Shown in pieces: positions 17,899 through 27,621 of a stretch of DNA of 64,000 bases. The DNA lies in NCBI RefSeq assembly GCF_014699005.1, contig NZ_JACWZY010000029.1, forward strand, positions 53,899 through 117,898. The letters are read 5' to 3'. The first letter of the stretch is position 1. The number at the start of each line of letters is the position of its first letter. Position numbers and translations under genes: made by a program. The stretch is from Spirosoma profusum (lineage in GTDB: Bacteria; Bacteroidota; Bacteroidia; Cytophagales; Spirosomataceae). Under the pieces are notes generated by a model. The model searched no databases. It saw only the letters and a list, made by a program, of their open reading frames with translations, and was not told where the DNA came from.

Positions 17899-19002
17899 TT
17901 AGCGATTACGCCAGTCGGGTAGTTCATCTCGTGTTATTATGTCGGTATGTGTGTATACCGATTTCAATAAATCAAGTGGTTGTTTTTTGATCCAGTCCGA
18001 GCCATTCCAGACGGTAAACCAGGACCACCACGTATTTAATGTGCGCACATTATCCGGCCTGGGCAGATGGCCCACTTCTGAAAGCGTTACCAGTTTTTTG
18101 CCGTTGAACGTTGTCTGTGCATTCGTCCAGTTACCATTTAACGTAGCAGTCGGCTCCGTATAAATATCCAAACCAACGATATCGACGTACTGATCCCCGG
18201 GATACCAATCCGGGTTGACAGTATCGGTGCCGGTATACACCCAGATCAGGTTATGCAATTGATGATGGTTCATCAACCGATCGTGCAGAATTTGCCAGAG
18301 TTCTTTGAAAGGCGCATGCCCTTTGGCTCCCCACCAGAACCAGCCGCCTGATGCTTCGTGCAACGGCCGCCAGAGTACCGGTACGTCGGCGTCTTGAAAC
18401 TTTTTGAGTTGTTCTGCAATGGCGTCAATGTCACGTAGCAGAAATTTGTACCGCTCGCCGTTTTTGTCGGACAGTGCAGCGGCCAGATCGAACGTAGTAG
18501 CCTTGGTATAAAAACCGCTCCACCAGAGTTTATCGGGTGCCTTATTGATCAGATCGGTGGGAGCGTTCCAGTGCCAGCAAAGGCTAACAATACCCCGGCC
18601 CTCCCCTTTCTTCGCCCACTGAATACAAGCCTCGCTGGTACGTATCGGCTTACTGCCAAACGGAACGCGGCTAGGCGAATAATCCATTAAATCGAAGGCG
18701 CCAACAGCGGGTTCTTTGCCGGTTTTTTCCAGTACGTATTCCACATCATCCTGTTGCCCCGATATTAATTTTTGACCGTATTGGCAGATTAAATACGAAA
18801 ACAATCCCTTTGTCGACAACGTAGCACGTGCATCAACAAGTTGGCTGGTGGGTTTTGCGGGAAGCAACCGGTTGTCCGGCTTCTGCACGGTATCGGCCGA
18901 AACCACTGATTCAGACGCCCGGCAAGCGGATAGGCTGCTCACTACGAATAACGCAAGCAAAAACACAAACGGCCTGCGTCTTGTGGGTAGAAACAAAGTC
19001 AT
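17899..19002 (-). CDS. Glycoside hydrolase family 26 protein (probable beta-mannanase)
   Basis: 367 residues from the ATG at 19002; a GTG at 19044 lies inside a hairpin and is not used here. The signal is lipoprotein-like (FVVSSLSACRAS), suggesting surface or periplasmic anchoring. GH26 motifs are clear: ISGQQDDVEYV at the start of the barrel, CWHWNAPTDL, RPLHEASGGWFWWG with the probable acid/base Glu, and TLSEVGHLPRPD with the probable nucleophile Glu. GH26 enzymes are mostly endo-beta-1,4-mannanases, some beta-1,3-xylanases or other endo-enzymes. It ends the SusC/SusD/SGBP gene run, so its products should feed that transporter. Confidence 0.92.
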   Translation of the reverse strand: MTLFLPTRRRPFVFLLALFVVSSLSACRASESVVSADTVQKPDNRLLPAKPTSQLVDARATLSTKGLFSYLICQYGQKLISGQQDDVEYVLEKTGKEPAVGAFDLMDYSPSRVPFGSKPIRTSEACIQWAKKGEGRGIVSLCWHWNAPTDLINKAPDKLWWSGFYTKATTFDLAAALSDKNGERYKFLLRDIDAIAEQLKKFQDADVPVLWRPLHEASGGWFWWGAKGHAPFKELWQILHDRLMNHHQLHNLIWVYTGTDTVNPDWYPGDQYVDIVGLDIYTEPTATLNGNWTNAQTTFNGKKLVTLSEVGHLPRPDNVRTLNTWWSWFTVWNGSDWIKKQPLDLLKSVYTHTDIITRDELPDWRNR

Positions 19003-19019
19003 AGAAATAAGTAATCTCC

Positions 19020-19066
19020 GTAAAAGACATTCCCGTAGAGCCACCGCTTACGGGAATGTCTTTTAC
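19020..19066. repeat. 18-bp perfect inverted repeat between SGBP and GH26 genes
   Basis: Arms 19020-19037 and 19049-19066 pair perfectly around 11 bases. It lies in the 78-base gap between the glycan-binding protein stop and the GH26 start. There is no U-run after the stem in the direction of transcription, so it may stabilise or partly attenuate the mRNA rather than end it. Confidence 0.75.
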
Positions 19067-19080
19067 AGTTTTTTGTGTCG

Positions 19081-20175
19081 TTACTTCACCAGCATTACGT
19101 CATCAAAATAGAACGTTTCATCTTGTTTATCAGGGCCTTTGATACGGAAGCCAACTTGCTTCAGCGTTTTACCGGCCAACCAGAAATCCATGTCCGACAA
19201 CTTAATTTTGAAGTAATTCCAGACACCCGCTTTCACGTCAATCTTATTTGCTTCTACAAATTCGCCAAAACCGGCTTTGTTGGCATCTGTAGTCAGATAC
19301 AGCGTGTAATCAGCCGAAGCGCCTTTGATCCAGCCCGTTACGTAGGTATAATCCGCCGAGTACGGAATGGCCGACGCCGACCAGTTGGCGAACGCGGCCA
19401 AATGCCAGTTTCCTTTCTGGTAGTTTTTGCCAATCGAAGCCGCTCCTGATTTAAACTCTTTGCTGGAAACAGCAGCCGCATCACCCCAGGAACCGTCCTG
19501 AAAACCAGTCCCGTACGCATCCGTAAAGATCTGATACGCCTTGTCGACATTCACAAATTCCTGCCTGGTCCGCATCCGCCCCGTACCATTTGTGATGCTT
19601 AACGTACCGCGGGTAAGCGTAGTAGTCGGCATCTGGACAACCAACTGCGTTTTTGATTTCGACACCACCGTAGCCGCGTCTGAAATCCCTTTTACGGAGT
19701 CGGCAATCGCTACGGCCGTTACGTCATCAAAGTTGTTACCGGTGATCGTGATAACTGTCCCTTTGGTGAAGTTGTAATTCGATACGTCCGAAACCGTCGG
19801 GTAGGCCAGCGCCTTAAACGGGACTGTTAACGTATTACCCGCACTGTTGGTGAACGTAATGGTTTGTTTTCCACCTAATACGTCGGTTGGCACCCGGAAA
19901 ATTAGTACGTTGTCCGTATTCAGGGTTGGCTGAAAACCGGCTGCTACGTTCTGTTTTTCGAAGACGATGGTACGTATGTCGCCCAGTCCTGTACCGGTCA
20001 ACGTAACGATGGCACCCCCGGCAGCTGAGTCCGGCATAATCTTCGTCGCAACGGGGTTACCCGCTGGAATCTGCGGACTACCGTCGGTATCTTTTGTGCA
20101 GGAGCTCATTCCCAAACCGGCAACAACGGCCAGAAGGGCTACCCCTGCTATTCGGTTTATCTTGTTGAATTTCAT
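19081..20175 (-). CDS. IPT/TIG-domain surface glycan-binding lipoprotein (SGBP-like)
   Basis: 364 residues with a lipoprotein signal ending GMSSC. Two IPT/TIG Ig-like domains follow (about 40-125: ATKIMPDSAAGGAIVTLTGT; about 125-210: VITITGNNFDDVTAVAI), then a C-terminal beta-sandwich (about 215-364) like the glycan-binding domain of xyloglucan and mannan SGBPs, rich in Trp/Tyr (GNWHLAAFANWSAS, DFWLAGKTLKQVGFRI). It should capture polysaccharide at the cell surface for the SusC/SusD importer. It starts 18 bases after the SusD stop and is followed by the GH26 gene. Confidence 0.85.
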   Translation of the reverse strand: MKFNKINRIAGVALLAVVAGLGMSSCTKDTDGSPQIPAGNPVATKIMPDSAAGGAIVTLTGTGLGDIRTIVFEKQNVAAGFQPTLNTDNVLIFRVPTDVLGGKQTITFTNSAGNTLTVPFKALAYPTVSDVSNYNFTKGTVITITGNNFDDVTAVAIADSVKGISDAATVVSKSKTQLVVQMPTTTLTRGTLSITNGTGRMRTRQEFVNVDKAYQIFTDAYGTGFQDGSWGDAAAVSSKEFKSGAASIGKNYQKGNWHLAAFANWSASAIPYSADYTYVTGWIKGASADYTLYLTTDANKAGFGEFVEANKIDVKAGVWNYFKIKLSDMDFWLAGKTLKQVGFRIKGPDKQDETFYFDDVMLVK

Positions 20176-20193
20176 CAGCTTACTCAGAAGAAA

Positions 20194-21762
20194 TTAGTTA
20201 TAGTATGGAACAGGATCTTTGCCCAATTCAGGGTCCTGCACAATTTCACCAGCCGGAATCGGCAGAAACATCTTGTCTTCAGTGAAATTGGTCAGGTACG
20301 TAGCACCCGTCACGGTTCCCCGGTTTTGCTTCTCAATGATCGCTTTTGCTTTCGCGAAACCCTGCCGCTGAATGTCGTACCAATAATCACCTTCGAAGGC
20401 AAACTCGACCCGGCGTTCGTGCAGAATGTCGTCGTTGGTAATTGACGTTTTTGCTGTCAGACCGGCCCGGCGTCTTACCTGATTCAGTGCGTCGAGTGCT
20501 TTGGCATCAGCGGTCGATGCGCCACCTGCCAACACTGCTTCGGCATAAATCAGCAGGACGTCGGCGTAACGTAGCAGTACTACGTTGTTGCCCGAGTTCT
20601 GGCCCAGTACCGGCTCACCCCCGAAACTCTTACCCGGTCCGGCAAAGTACTTGACCAGATTACCGCGGGTTGGGCTTAAACTTCCGCCATCCGCTGTTGG
20701 CTGCAACGTATCGTATTTGAATCCACTGGCCATGAACGCATTGTATTTCGGTGCATTGGCACGTTGGGGTTTCCAGTTCAGGTTCGTCCAGCCATGCTCC
20801 ATAACTGACCATTTCCGGCGCAAATCACCAAACTCGTATTCTTTCAACATGTCCAGCGACGGTACGTACATTTCCCAGGCATCAGCTTCGGCAGTACGTA
20901 GCGCACCCGCCCCGCGATCCGGGTTTTTGATGTTGCCCGTTCCCCAGGGGTCCTGCGCAAACTGGTGCTGGATCGAGAAAATTGCCTCGGCGTTGTTATT
21001 CATGCTCATTTTGGTGAACATGCCCGTGTAATCGTCAACCAACCGGTATTTACCGGAATTGATTACTTCCTCCGCTTTGGCTTTGGCGTTCGCGTAATCT
21101 TTGCTGTAAAGGTACATTTTCGCCATCAGCGCTCTGGCTGCGGACTTGGTCACCCGCCCTGGTACGTCCGAATCAGGTAAACCGGTTTCGGCCATTTTTA
21201 GCTCTTCGAGCGCAAACCGCAGTACGTCTTTTTGCAGGTAACGCGGGATGTTGAAATCACCCGAGAGGGCCGTTGCGCCAGGATCGGTAATGATCGGAGC
21301 GGCTCCCCACGTGCGGGCGATGTAGAAATAGAGCATACCCCGAATAAAATGGCATTCGGCAATGGCGGGGTCCAGGTAAGCTGCACCACCACCGGCTGCT
21401 TTCTTCTCTTCGAACGTTTTGATCATGACGTTGGAGTAGCCAATGATCTTGTAGAACGCACCCCAGGCCGCACCGATCCGGTCGGAAGCCGACGAGACGG
21501 TGAAGTTCAGGTACTCGACGTCGGTATAGGTGAACATGTTACCGCCCATGACGTCGCCGATTGCATCCTGCGCCCGGCTTTCGTAGTTACGCCAAGGCAA
21601 CCCGCTGTAGAGCGTACTGGTCGCGGCTCGAACTTCGTCCGCGTTGTTGTAATAGTTTCCGGTTGTCGTGCCCGACAGCGAAGGCCGGTCAATGAAGTCT
21701 TTCGAGCAGGAAGACAACAGCACCGCCGGCAGCATTAGGGCATACAGTGGCTTGAGTTTCAT
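20194..21762 (-). CDS. RagB/SusD family nutrient-uptake outer-membrane lipoprotein
   Basis: 522 residues with lipoprotein signal MLPAVLLSSCSKDFID. The SusD fold is evident from the TPR-like helices (AKAEEVINSGKYRLVDDYTG), the RYADVLLIYAEA motif and the C-terminal HERRVEFAFEGDYWYDIQR. It binds oligosaccharide at the mouth of the SusC barrel. It is downstream of SusC with a short inverted repeat between them, and upstream of the SGBP gene. Confidence 0.95.
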   Translation of the reverse strand: MKLKPLYALMLPAVLLSSCSKDFIDRPSLSGTTTGNYYNNADEVRAATSTLYSGLPWRNYESRAQDAIGDVMGGNMFTYTDVEYLNFTVSSASDRIGAAWGAFYKIIGYSNVMIKTFEEKKAAGGGAAYLDPAIAECHFIRGMLYFYIARTWGAAPIITDPGATALSGDFNIPRYLQKDVLRFALEELKMAETGLPDSDVPGRVTKSAARALMAKMYLYSKDYANAKAKAEEVINSGKYRLVDDYTGMFTKMSMNNNAEAIFSIQHQFAQDPWGTGNIKNPDRGAGALRTAEADAWEMYVPSLDMLKEYEFGDLRRKWSVMEHGWTNLNWKPQRANAPKYNAFMASGFKYDTLQPTADGGSLSPTRGNLVKYFAGPGKSFGGEPVLGQNSGNNVVLLRYADVLLIYAEAVLAGGASTADAKALDALNQVRRRAGLTAKTSITNDDILHERRVEFAFEGDYWYDIQRQGFAKAKAIIEKQNRGTVTGATYLTNFTEDKMFLPIPAGEIVQDPELGKDPVPYYN

Positions 21763-21779
21763 TTTTTTATTGGTTTTAC

Positions 21780-21845
21780 CCCCAACCCCCTAAAGGGGGC
21801 TTAGGTTGAGAATAGTCAAGTAAAGCCCCCTTCAGGGGGTTGGGG
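21780..21845. repeat. Inverted repeat in the SusC-SusD gap
   Basis: Arms 21780-21802 and 21823-21845 (23 bp, one mismatch), G/C-run based, with a 20-base loop. Located in the 90-base gap between the two genes; it could set the SusC:SusD transcript ratio or protect the mRNA end, or be a mobile palindromic element. Confidence 0.75.
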
Positions 21846-21852
21846 ATAGTTT

Positions 21853-24800
21853 TTAGAATTGCAGATTCGCGCCTACGGTGAACGTACGGGGGTTCGGGTA
21901 GTGGCCCGTGTCGACGTTCATCAGTTTGATGCTGTTGTTGAACGCACCGATTTCAGGATCGTAGCCCGAGTACTTGGTGAAGGTTTTCAGATTCTGAATC
22001 GAGCCGTAGATACGCAGATTCTGAATCTTCACTCTGTTCAGCAACGTTTTCGGAAGCCGGTAGCCCAACGTAATATTCTGAATGCGAGCGTAAGACGCAT
22101 CTTCTACGTAGCGATCCGACATGGCCGTGTTGTTCTTGTTGGTATTCGTGAACCGGGGCAGCGCACCGTCTGTATTTGATTCCGTATACCGATCGGTTAC
22201 CGTTTTCATCTGGTTGGTATAAGCGTTGTTCAGCCCTTCCAACTGCCAGCGCAGGAAGTTAAACGCTTTGCCTCCCTGACTGCCTTGCAGGAAAATCGAC
22301 AAATCCAGATCGCCGTAATTCAACGTATTGGTGAAGCCCCAGGTGAATTTTGGTAGCGGGCTGCCCAGGTACGTGTAATCCTGCGCGTCGATTTTCTTAT
22401 CGCCATTGATGTCCTTGAAGCGTATATCGCCCAGCCAGGTTTCGGTCTGATTCACCTTGTAGCCAAACTGCGGTAAACTAGCGTCCAGTTCTGCCTGTGT
22501 GCGGAACAACCCATCCGTGACCAATCCCCAGAACGAACCAACGGGCCGACCCGGTGTCGTGTGCGTAACGAGGTAGTTGTTGTAATAGACTTTACCATCC
22601 AGCGCCGAAGCTGCGCTAGCCGCCCGATCGTAGCTGTTGGTGAACTGCGTGAATACGACGTTGGTCTTCCAGCTGAAATTTCCTTTTTTGATATTGGTCG
22701 TTGTCAGACCAATATCGATACCCGTATTGGTCATCTGACCGGCGTTACCCAGCGGTGCTTTTAGGTCGTCCCACTGGTCGCCCACACCAATCAGGTTCGG
22801 CCCCGTCAGGAAGATGATCATGTCGGACGTCACTTTCTTGTACACGTCAATCGTCGCGTCGATACGTCCGTTCAGGAAGCCCAGGTCAATCCCGGCGTTG
22901 GTCGTTTTCACCGATTCCCACTTCAAATTCGGGTTCGGAATCCCGTTGATCATGTTCGACGAACCGAATCCTACCGGCCCGGAGAAGAACTGTACCGCAC
23001 CAACATAGGCTGGATTCGGAGCACCACCGGGGAAGTTCTGGTTACCTACCAATCCGTAGCCAACCCGCAGTTTCGCGTAATTCAGTACGTTCGAAACAGA
23101 TCCTTTCATGAACTTCTCATTAGAGATCGTCCAGCCCGCCGACACACCGGGGAAATAACCCCAACGGTTATTAGGCCCGAAGTTCGACGAACCATCCGCC
23201 CGGAAACTAGCCGACAATGAATAGCGATCGTCGTAGGTGTAGTTGGCGCGCGCAAAGTACGATTCCATCGCCCACTGGCCTTTTCCACCGCTCAAGCCCC
23301 AGGTCGTCTGGTCGGCGCTTCCTGTATTGAGATCGAAAATGTTGGCCTGCAAATCCACTTTCGTACCCGAAATCGACTGATAATACGAGTTCTGCACTTG
23401 GTGGCCGACCGTCGCCTGGAAACCGTGTTTTTGCAGGTTTTTGGTATAGGCCAGGTAATTCGTCAGCGACCAATAGTAGCTATCAGAGCGCGAATCAATC
23501 AGTTTGCTGCGGAACGACGTACCACCCACGTTACCAGCTTTCTGGTACGCAATGTTGTTGTCCTGACCCAGCGAATACGACAATTCGTTACGTAGCGACA
23601 GGTCTTTGGTTAATTGCAGTTCGGCGTATAAACTCCCGAATACGTTGTTCGACGTTTTGGTATTGCCCCGGAATTGGCTGTTTCCGACCAGGTTGGCGTT
23701 ATTGTATTGAACGCCACCAACCGTCTGTCCACCACCCCACGTACCATCAAGGTTTTTCACCGGAACCAGCGGGCTGGTCGACGCGCCCCACCAGATGGTT
23801 CCTTCGGCAGCGTCGGCCAATGATACGTTCTGGATGCTACGTGATACGTTGGCGCTCAGCCCTACTTTGACCCAGTTTTTTAGTTGGGTGTCGAGGCTAA
23901 ACCGGCTGGCGTACCGCTTGAAATCCGATCCCAGCAGAATACCCTTATTGTCGAAATAATTCAGGGAGAGGTAATACGTCGTTTTGTCTTTCCCGCCCGA
24001 AAAGCTCAGTTGGTGGTTGTTGATTTTCCCGTGCTGGAACATGGCTTCCTGCCAGTCGGTACCCGTACCCAGCAAATCCGGGTTTTTAAACTCGTCGGCC
24101 ACCGGATTTCCGATAATGGGCAGGACTTGGTTCTGATACCGGGCAAAATCCTGAAGATTCATCAGGTCCAGCCGTCGGGCCACTTCCTGAACGCCCGTAT
24201 ACATCTCGTAATTGATCTTGCCTTCGCCCTGCTTGCCTTTCTTGGTGGTGACCAGAATCACCCCGTTAGCCGCCTGCGAACCGTAAATGGCCTGCGCCGA
24301 TGCATCTTTCAGTACGTCGATACTCTCAATATCATTGGGATTCAGCATGGCCATAACACTGTTTCCGGTTTGTCCATCGCCCCCGCCCAGACCGGCATAA
24401 CCCGTACTGCTGGACGTATTGCCCCGTACAAATGGCACGCCGTCAATTACAAACAGCGGGTCGTTGCTGTTGATCGACGTAACGCCACGCACCTGCACCG
24501 ATACGCCACCGCCGGGCTGACCGCCGTTGCTGGTAACGGTTACCCCAGCCGCTTTGCCCTGTAAAAGCTGGTCGATACCAGCCGCCGGAAGATCTTTCAG
24601 GTCAGCCGCTTTGACGGTGGTAATCGAGGACGTAACGTCGGAACGCTTGGCCGTACCGTAACCGATGACAACTACTTCATCAAGTGATTGATCACCCGTC
24701 TGTAACGTAATGTTCAACGTAGTACGGGTGCCAATTTCCACTTCCTGCGTCTTCATTCCGATAAACGAGATGACCAGCACTTTCGACCCGGTCGGCATAT

Positions 24801-25080
24801 TGAGCGTGAACCCGCCATTTACGTCAGTTGTGGTACCGAGCGTCGTTCCTTTTATCGAGACAGTCGCACCGGGAAGCGTATTTCCTTTTTCGTCGGATAC
24901 GGTCCCTTTGACCGGCCCTTTCGTATCCGACACTGCATTGGCAGCGGTTTTAGCCGCTTTGACGGTTGCCAATGCAGGCGGATTTTTGCCCATAGCTGCA
25001 TTGGTTATGGCTCGCTCCTGCGCATGGACACTTATCCAACTGCTCAGGAGGAAAGCCCCCGAAAGCACATGTTTGATCAT
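21853..25080 (-). CDS. SusC/RagA family TonB-linked outer-membrane protein
   Basis: 1075 residues from the ATG at 25080 (a TTG two codons upstream is rejected). Signal peptide to HAQ, about 35 low-complexity residues, then a carboxypeptidase-like domain (about 55-135: GTVSDEKGNTLPGATVSIKG), the SusC signature DEVVVIGYGTAKRSD, a plug (about 150-270: LQGKAAGVTVTSNGG, NDPLFVIDGVPF) and a large barrel ending in VGANLQF. It takes up oligosaccharides using TonB energy. It starts 89 bases after the histidine-kinase stop and heads the SusC-SusD-SGBP-GH26 series. Confidence 0.96.
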   Translation of the reverse strand: MIKHVLSGAFLLSSWISVHAQERAITNAAMGKNPPALATVKAAKTAANAVSDTKGPVKGTVSDEKGNTLPGATVSIKGTTLGTTTDVNGGFTLNMPTGSKVLVISFIGMKTQEVEIGTRTTLNITLQTGDQSLDEVVVIGYGTAKRSDVTSSITTVKAADLKDLPAAGIDQLLQGKAAGVTVTSNGGQPGGGVSVQVRGVTSINSNDPLFVIDGVPFVRGNTSSSTGYAGLGGGDGQTGNSVMAMLNPNDIESIDVLKDASAQAIYGSQAANGVILVTTKKGKQGEGKINYEMYTGVQEVARRLDLMNLQDFARYQNQVLPIIGNPVADEFKNPDLLGTGTDWQEAMFQHGKINNHQLSFSGGKDKTTYYLSLNYFDNKGILLGSDFKRYASRFSLDTQLKNWVKVGLSANVSRSIQNVSLADAAEGTIWWGASTSPLVPVKNLDGTWGGGQTVGGVQYNNANLVGNSQFRGNTKTSNNVFGSLYAELQLTKDLSLRNELSYSLGQDNNIAYQKAGNVGGTSFRSKLIDSRSDSYYWSLTNYLAYTKNLQKHGFQATVGHQVQNSYYQSISGTKVDLQANIFDLNTGSADQTTWGLSGGKGQWAMESYFARANYTYDDRYSLSASFRADGSSNFGPNNRWGYFPGVSAGWTISNEKFMKGSVSNVLNYAKLRVGYGLVGNQNFPGGAPNPAYVGAVQFFSGPVGFGSSNMINGIPNPNLKWESVKTTNAGIDLGFLNGRIDATIDVYKKVTSDMIIFLTGPNLIGVGDQWDDLKAPLGNAGQMTNTGIDIGLTTTNIKKGNFSWKTNVVFTQFTNSYDRAASAASALDGKVYYNNYLVTHTTPGRPVGSFWGLVTDGLFRTQAELDASLPQFGYKVNQTETWLGDIRFKDINGDKKIDAQDYTYLGSPLPKFTWGFTNTLNYGDLDLSIFLQGSQGGKAFNFLRWQLEGLNNAYTNQMKTVTDRYTESNTDGALPRFTNTNKNNTAMSDRYVEDASYARIQNITLGYRLPKTLLNRVKIQNLRIYGSIQNLKTFTKYSGYDPEIGAFNNSIKLMNVDTGHYPNPRTFTVGANLQF

Positions 25081-25169
25081 ATACAATAGAAATTAATTGT
25101 GAACTTAGGAAATAGGGTTACTAGGCTAGTTTGTGTATACGCTCCTGATTAGCGCTCGAAATGCGTTTA

Positions 25170-26948
25170 TTAAGCGATGACTGTAGTTGTTTTGATGAGT
25201 TTCTGCATCGGCAGCGAAATCATGACCGATGTACCTTTCCCTACTTCGCTCTGCCACATCACCTGGCCCCCGAGGTAGGAAATCCGTGATTTGATGTTGG
25301 CAAGTCCGTTGCCATTTGTGGGTTCTTCCGAAAAATTACCGCCCTGTCCGTCATCATCAACGCTGATCAACGCAGTCTCGTCGTTGGTCATGATTTGCAC
25401 CGTAATGGTCTGGGCGTGGGCATGTTTAAGGGCGTTATTCAACAATTCCTGAATCACCCGGAACACCATTGCCGAGGCTTCTTCACCCAAGGGTGGCAAT
25501 TCGCCGTAATGCTCCAGCACCAGCGTTGTTTCGTTAACCAGGTTTAATTTCTGTACTAAATCTTCTAAGGCTGGAATCAGTCCGAACGTCGATAGTGCAT
25601 AGGGTCGAAGATCATTTGAAATCAGTCGCGTTTCGGTGCAGGCTTCGTCCAGGAACTGGTTTAGTGGCTCTTTTACCGACAGCGGTAATTGCTCCTGATG
25701 CGCTTCCACAAACAACTTAATGCGCGAGAGCTGAATACCCAGTCCGTCGTGTAAATCACGCGCAATCCGGCTCCGCTCACCCTCCTGCCCTTCAATCATG
25801 GCACGTAATGACTTTAGCTCCAACTGACGAATTTGCTGCTGGGCAATGACGGCCTGCTGGCGGGCAATCAATTTTTGCTGACGGCGTAAGAACACCAAAG
25901 CTGCTACGCCCGCAATGCTGATTAACAGCACACCCACCAGTACCGAATTCAGAAAACGCTGCCCTTGACTTTGCTCCTCAGCCAATTGTTTTTCAACCGC
26001 CAGCGTCTTGATCTGACTATCCAGCTCCTGCAACCGGATGCTTTTGGTTTGTTCGGATTCGTAAAACTGATTCGCAAAGTCAAGCGTCTTTAGCGATGAT
26101 TCATAGGCGTTTTTGTAATCACCCATATGGGAATAGGCATCGGCGGAATGCTTTGACAATTCCCGCAGCATGGCTACGTTTTTTTCTGCTTCGGCCAGTC
26201 TGTAACTTCGCTGATACGCGTCAATGGCCTTTTTTGACTGATTGCCAAATTGATCGACAATACCCTGATAGAAATGATTCAGGCTAATCAACCAATTGAC
26301 GTTCAGACGCTTCGCTATGGTTAAGCTTCGACTAACGAAATACTGGGCTGAGTCTGGATTTTTAAACCGTAAGTACGTATTAGCTAGTAAATTCAGCGCA
26401 TACGCCTGCGAAAACTCCTGTTTATTTTGTTCACTCATCCGTTCTGTTTCGCGCAAATCTGTCAGCAAATTAGCCGGTATAGGATTTTTCTGCTGAGCAA
26501 TATTCGCCAGAGCCAGTCGGCACTCAATCACTTTGGGCATATTATGCGTTCGCTCAAAAAACTGGCGTGCTTTGTTGAGGTACTTCTCCGCCGACGGCTG
26601 CATGAGGTAATCATGTAAGTAGTAATCACCGATCGCCAGCTGTGCGTTGTAATATCCCGCCGAATCACCATCCAGACTGTAATATTTCAAGCTGTTGAAA
26701 TACGAATCCAGCGTGTATTTGTTGTAGCCGTATAGTTTATGATAGAGTCCGCCTAGCTGCTCATACGTTTTAGCCGCAGGGACATATCTATTATGTACCA
26801 CCAATTGTCTGATTTCTTTTTTAAGACTATCAATGCCCGGTGTCTGCGCTACGGTGCTTACCGACTGGAACAAAACAGACAATACTACGAGCAAGGTAGC
26901 TCGTAAGCCTGTTTTTTTCACCAGAAAGAACGTAGTATATGGAAGCAT
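25170..26948 (-). CDS. TPR-containing sensor histidine kinase (HisKA_3 type)
   Basis: 592 residues from the ATG at 26948, leaving a 31-base gap after the response-regulator stop; a TTG at 26987 would give a small overlap. Signal peptide to about residue 35, a periplasmic TPR-like helical sensor (about 40-320), one membrane segment (LNSVLVGVLLISIAGVAALV), a short coiled coil, then HisKA_3 with the phospho-acceptor His in ARDLHDGLGIQLSRIK and a HATPase_c domain (RVIQELLNNALKHA, GNGLANIKSRI). It should phosphorylate the adjacent LuxR-type regulator. Its place directly upstream of SusC suggests control of this locus in response to an envelope signal. Confidence 0.93.
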   Translation of the reverse strand: MLPYTTFFLVKKTGLRATLLVVLSVLFQSVSTVAQTPGIDSLKKEIRQLVVHNRYVPAAKTYEQLGGLYHKLYGYNKYTLDSYFNSLKYYSLDGDSAGYYNAQLAIGDYYLHDYLMQPSAEKYLNKARQFFERTHNMPKVIECRLALANIAQQKNPIPANLLTDLRETERMSEQNKQEFSQAYALNLLANTYLRFKNPDSAQYFVSRSLTIAKRLNVNWLISLNHFYQGIVDQFGNQSKKAIDAYQRSYRLAEAEKNVAMLRELSKHSADAYSHMGDYKNAYESSLKTLDFANQFYESEQTKSIRLQELDSQIKTLAVEKQLAEEQSQGQRFLNSVLVGVLLISIAGVAALVFLRRQQKLIARQQAVIAQQQIRQLELKSLRAMIEGQEGERSRIARDLHDGLGIQLSRIKLFVEAHQEQLPLSVKEPLNQFLDEACTETRLISNDLRPYALSTFGLIPALEDLVQKLNLVNETTLVLEHYGELPPLGEEASAMVFRVIQELLNNALKHAHAQTITVQIMTNDETALISVDDDGQGGNFSEEPTNGNGLANIKSRISYLGGQVMWQSEVGKGTSVMISLPMQKLIKTTTVIA

Positions 26949-26979
26949 ATAACGAGATAGTCCGTAAAGCAAGATACTG

Positions 26980-27621
26980 TTAATCAATGTATTGCATTTC
27001 CATGGCCGTTTTAATCAGTAATGCCGTGTTTGGTACGCTGAATTTCATGAGCAAACTGCTCCGGTGAAACTCAACGGCTTTGGCACTGACGAACAGTTGC
27101 GTAGCCATTTGCTGGGTCGTTAATCCCTGCGCCATGAGCATCAGTACTTCCGATTCGCGAGGTGTGAGATTCGGCTTAAATCCAACTGCCGATTTCTTCG
27201 CCTTCGGCCCATCGTGCAGCAAAATCGACGTAATGATCTCATTGAAGTAAGGTTTTCCCTGATACACCGTCTGAATTGCCTGCAACAACTCGGTTTTGGT
27301 GGTATTTTTCAACAAATAGCCTTTGGCCCCTTTTTTTACAATCCGCTTGATCAGGCTGGCATCATCGTGCATAGTCAGGGCCACTACGTTCGTGTTTGGG
27401 TATGTGCGCGTGATGTACTCACACAGTCCAAGGCCGTCATCAATATGCGGAAACGAAATGTCCAGCAACACGACATCGATTCGCGTATGTGCTAGTTCTT
27501 CTACTACCGATGATACGCTGTAGCACCGCTGTGCTACTTCGATCTCCGGAGAGCCGGAAATCAGCGATTCAATGCCTTCAACAAAGACATTATGGTCATC
27601 AGCTATTAATACTCGTATCAT
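26980..27621 (-). CDS. LuxR/NarL-family response regulator
   Basis: 213 residues: receiver domain (about 1-120) with the acidic pocket in IADDHNVF, the phospho-acceptor Asp in VVLLDISFP and the conserved Lys in LLKNTTK; then a LuxR helix-turn-helix (about 150-210: LTPRESEVLMLMAQGLTTQQ). It is upstream of and cotranscribed with the kinase. Probable target: the PUL promoter(s); candidate inverted-repeat sites lie immediately upstream of its own gene. Confidence 0.95.
   Translation of the reverse strand: MIRVLIADDHNVFVEGIESLISGSPEIEVAQRCYSVSSVVEELAHTRIDVVLLDISFPHIDDGLGLCEYITRTYPNTNVVALTMHDDASLIKRIVKKGAKGYLLKNTTKTELLQAIQTVYQGKPYFNEIITSILLHDGPKAKKSAVGFKPNLTPRESEVLMLMAQGLTTQQMATQLFVSAKAVEFHRSSLLMKFSVPNTALLIKTAMEMQYID

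Noticed and set aside
23884..24564. 226-codon plus-strand frame opposite SusC
   Set aside because: Antisense shadow of the SusC plug and barrel start; codon constraints of the real gene explain it.
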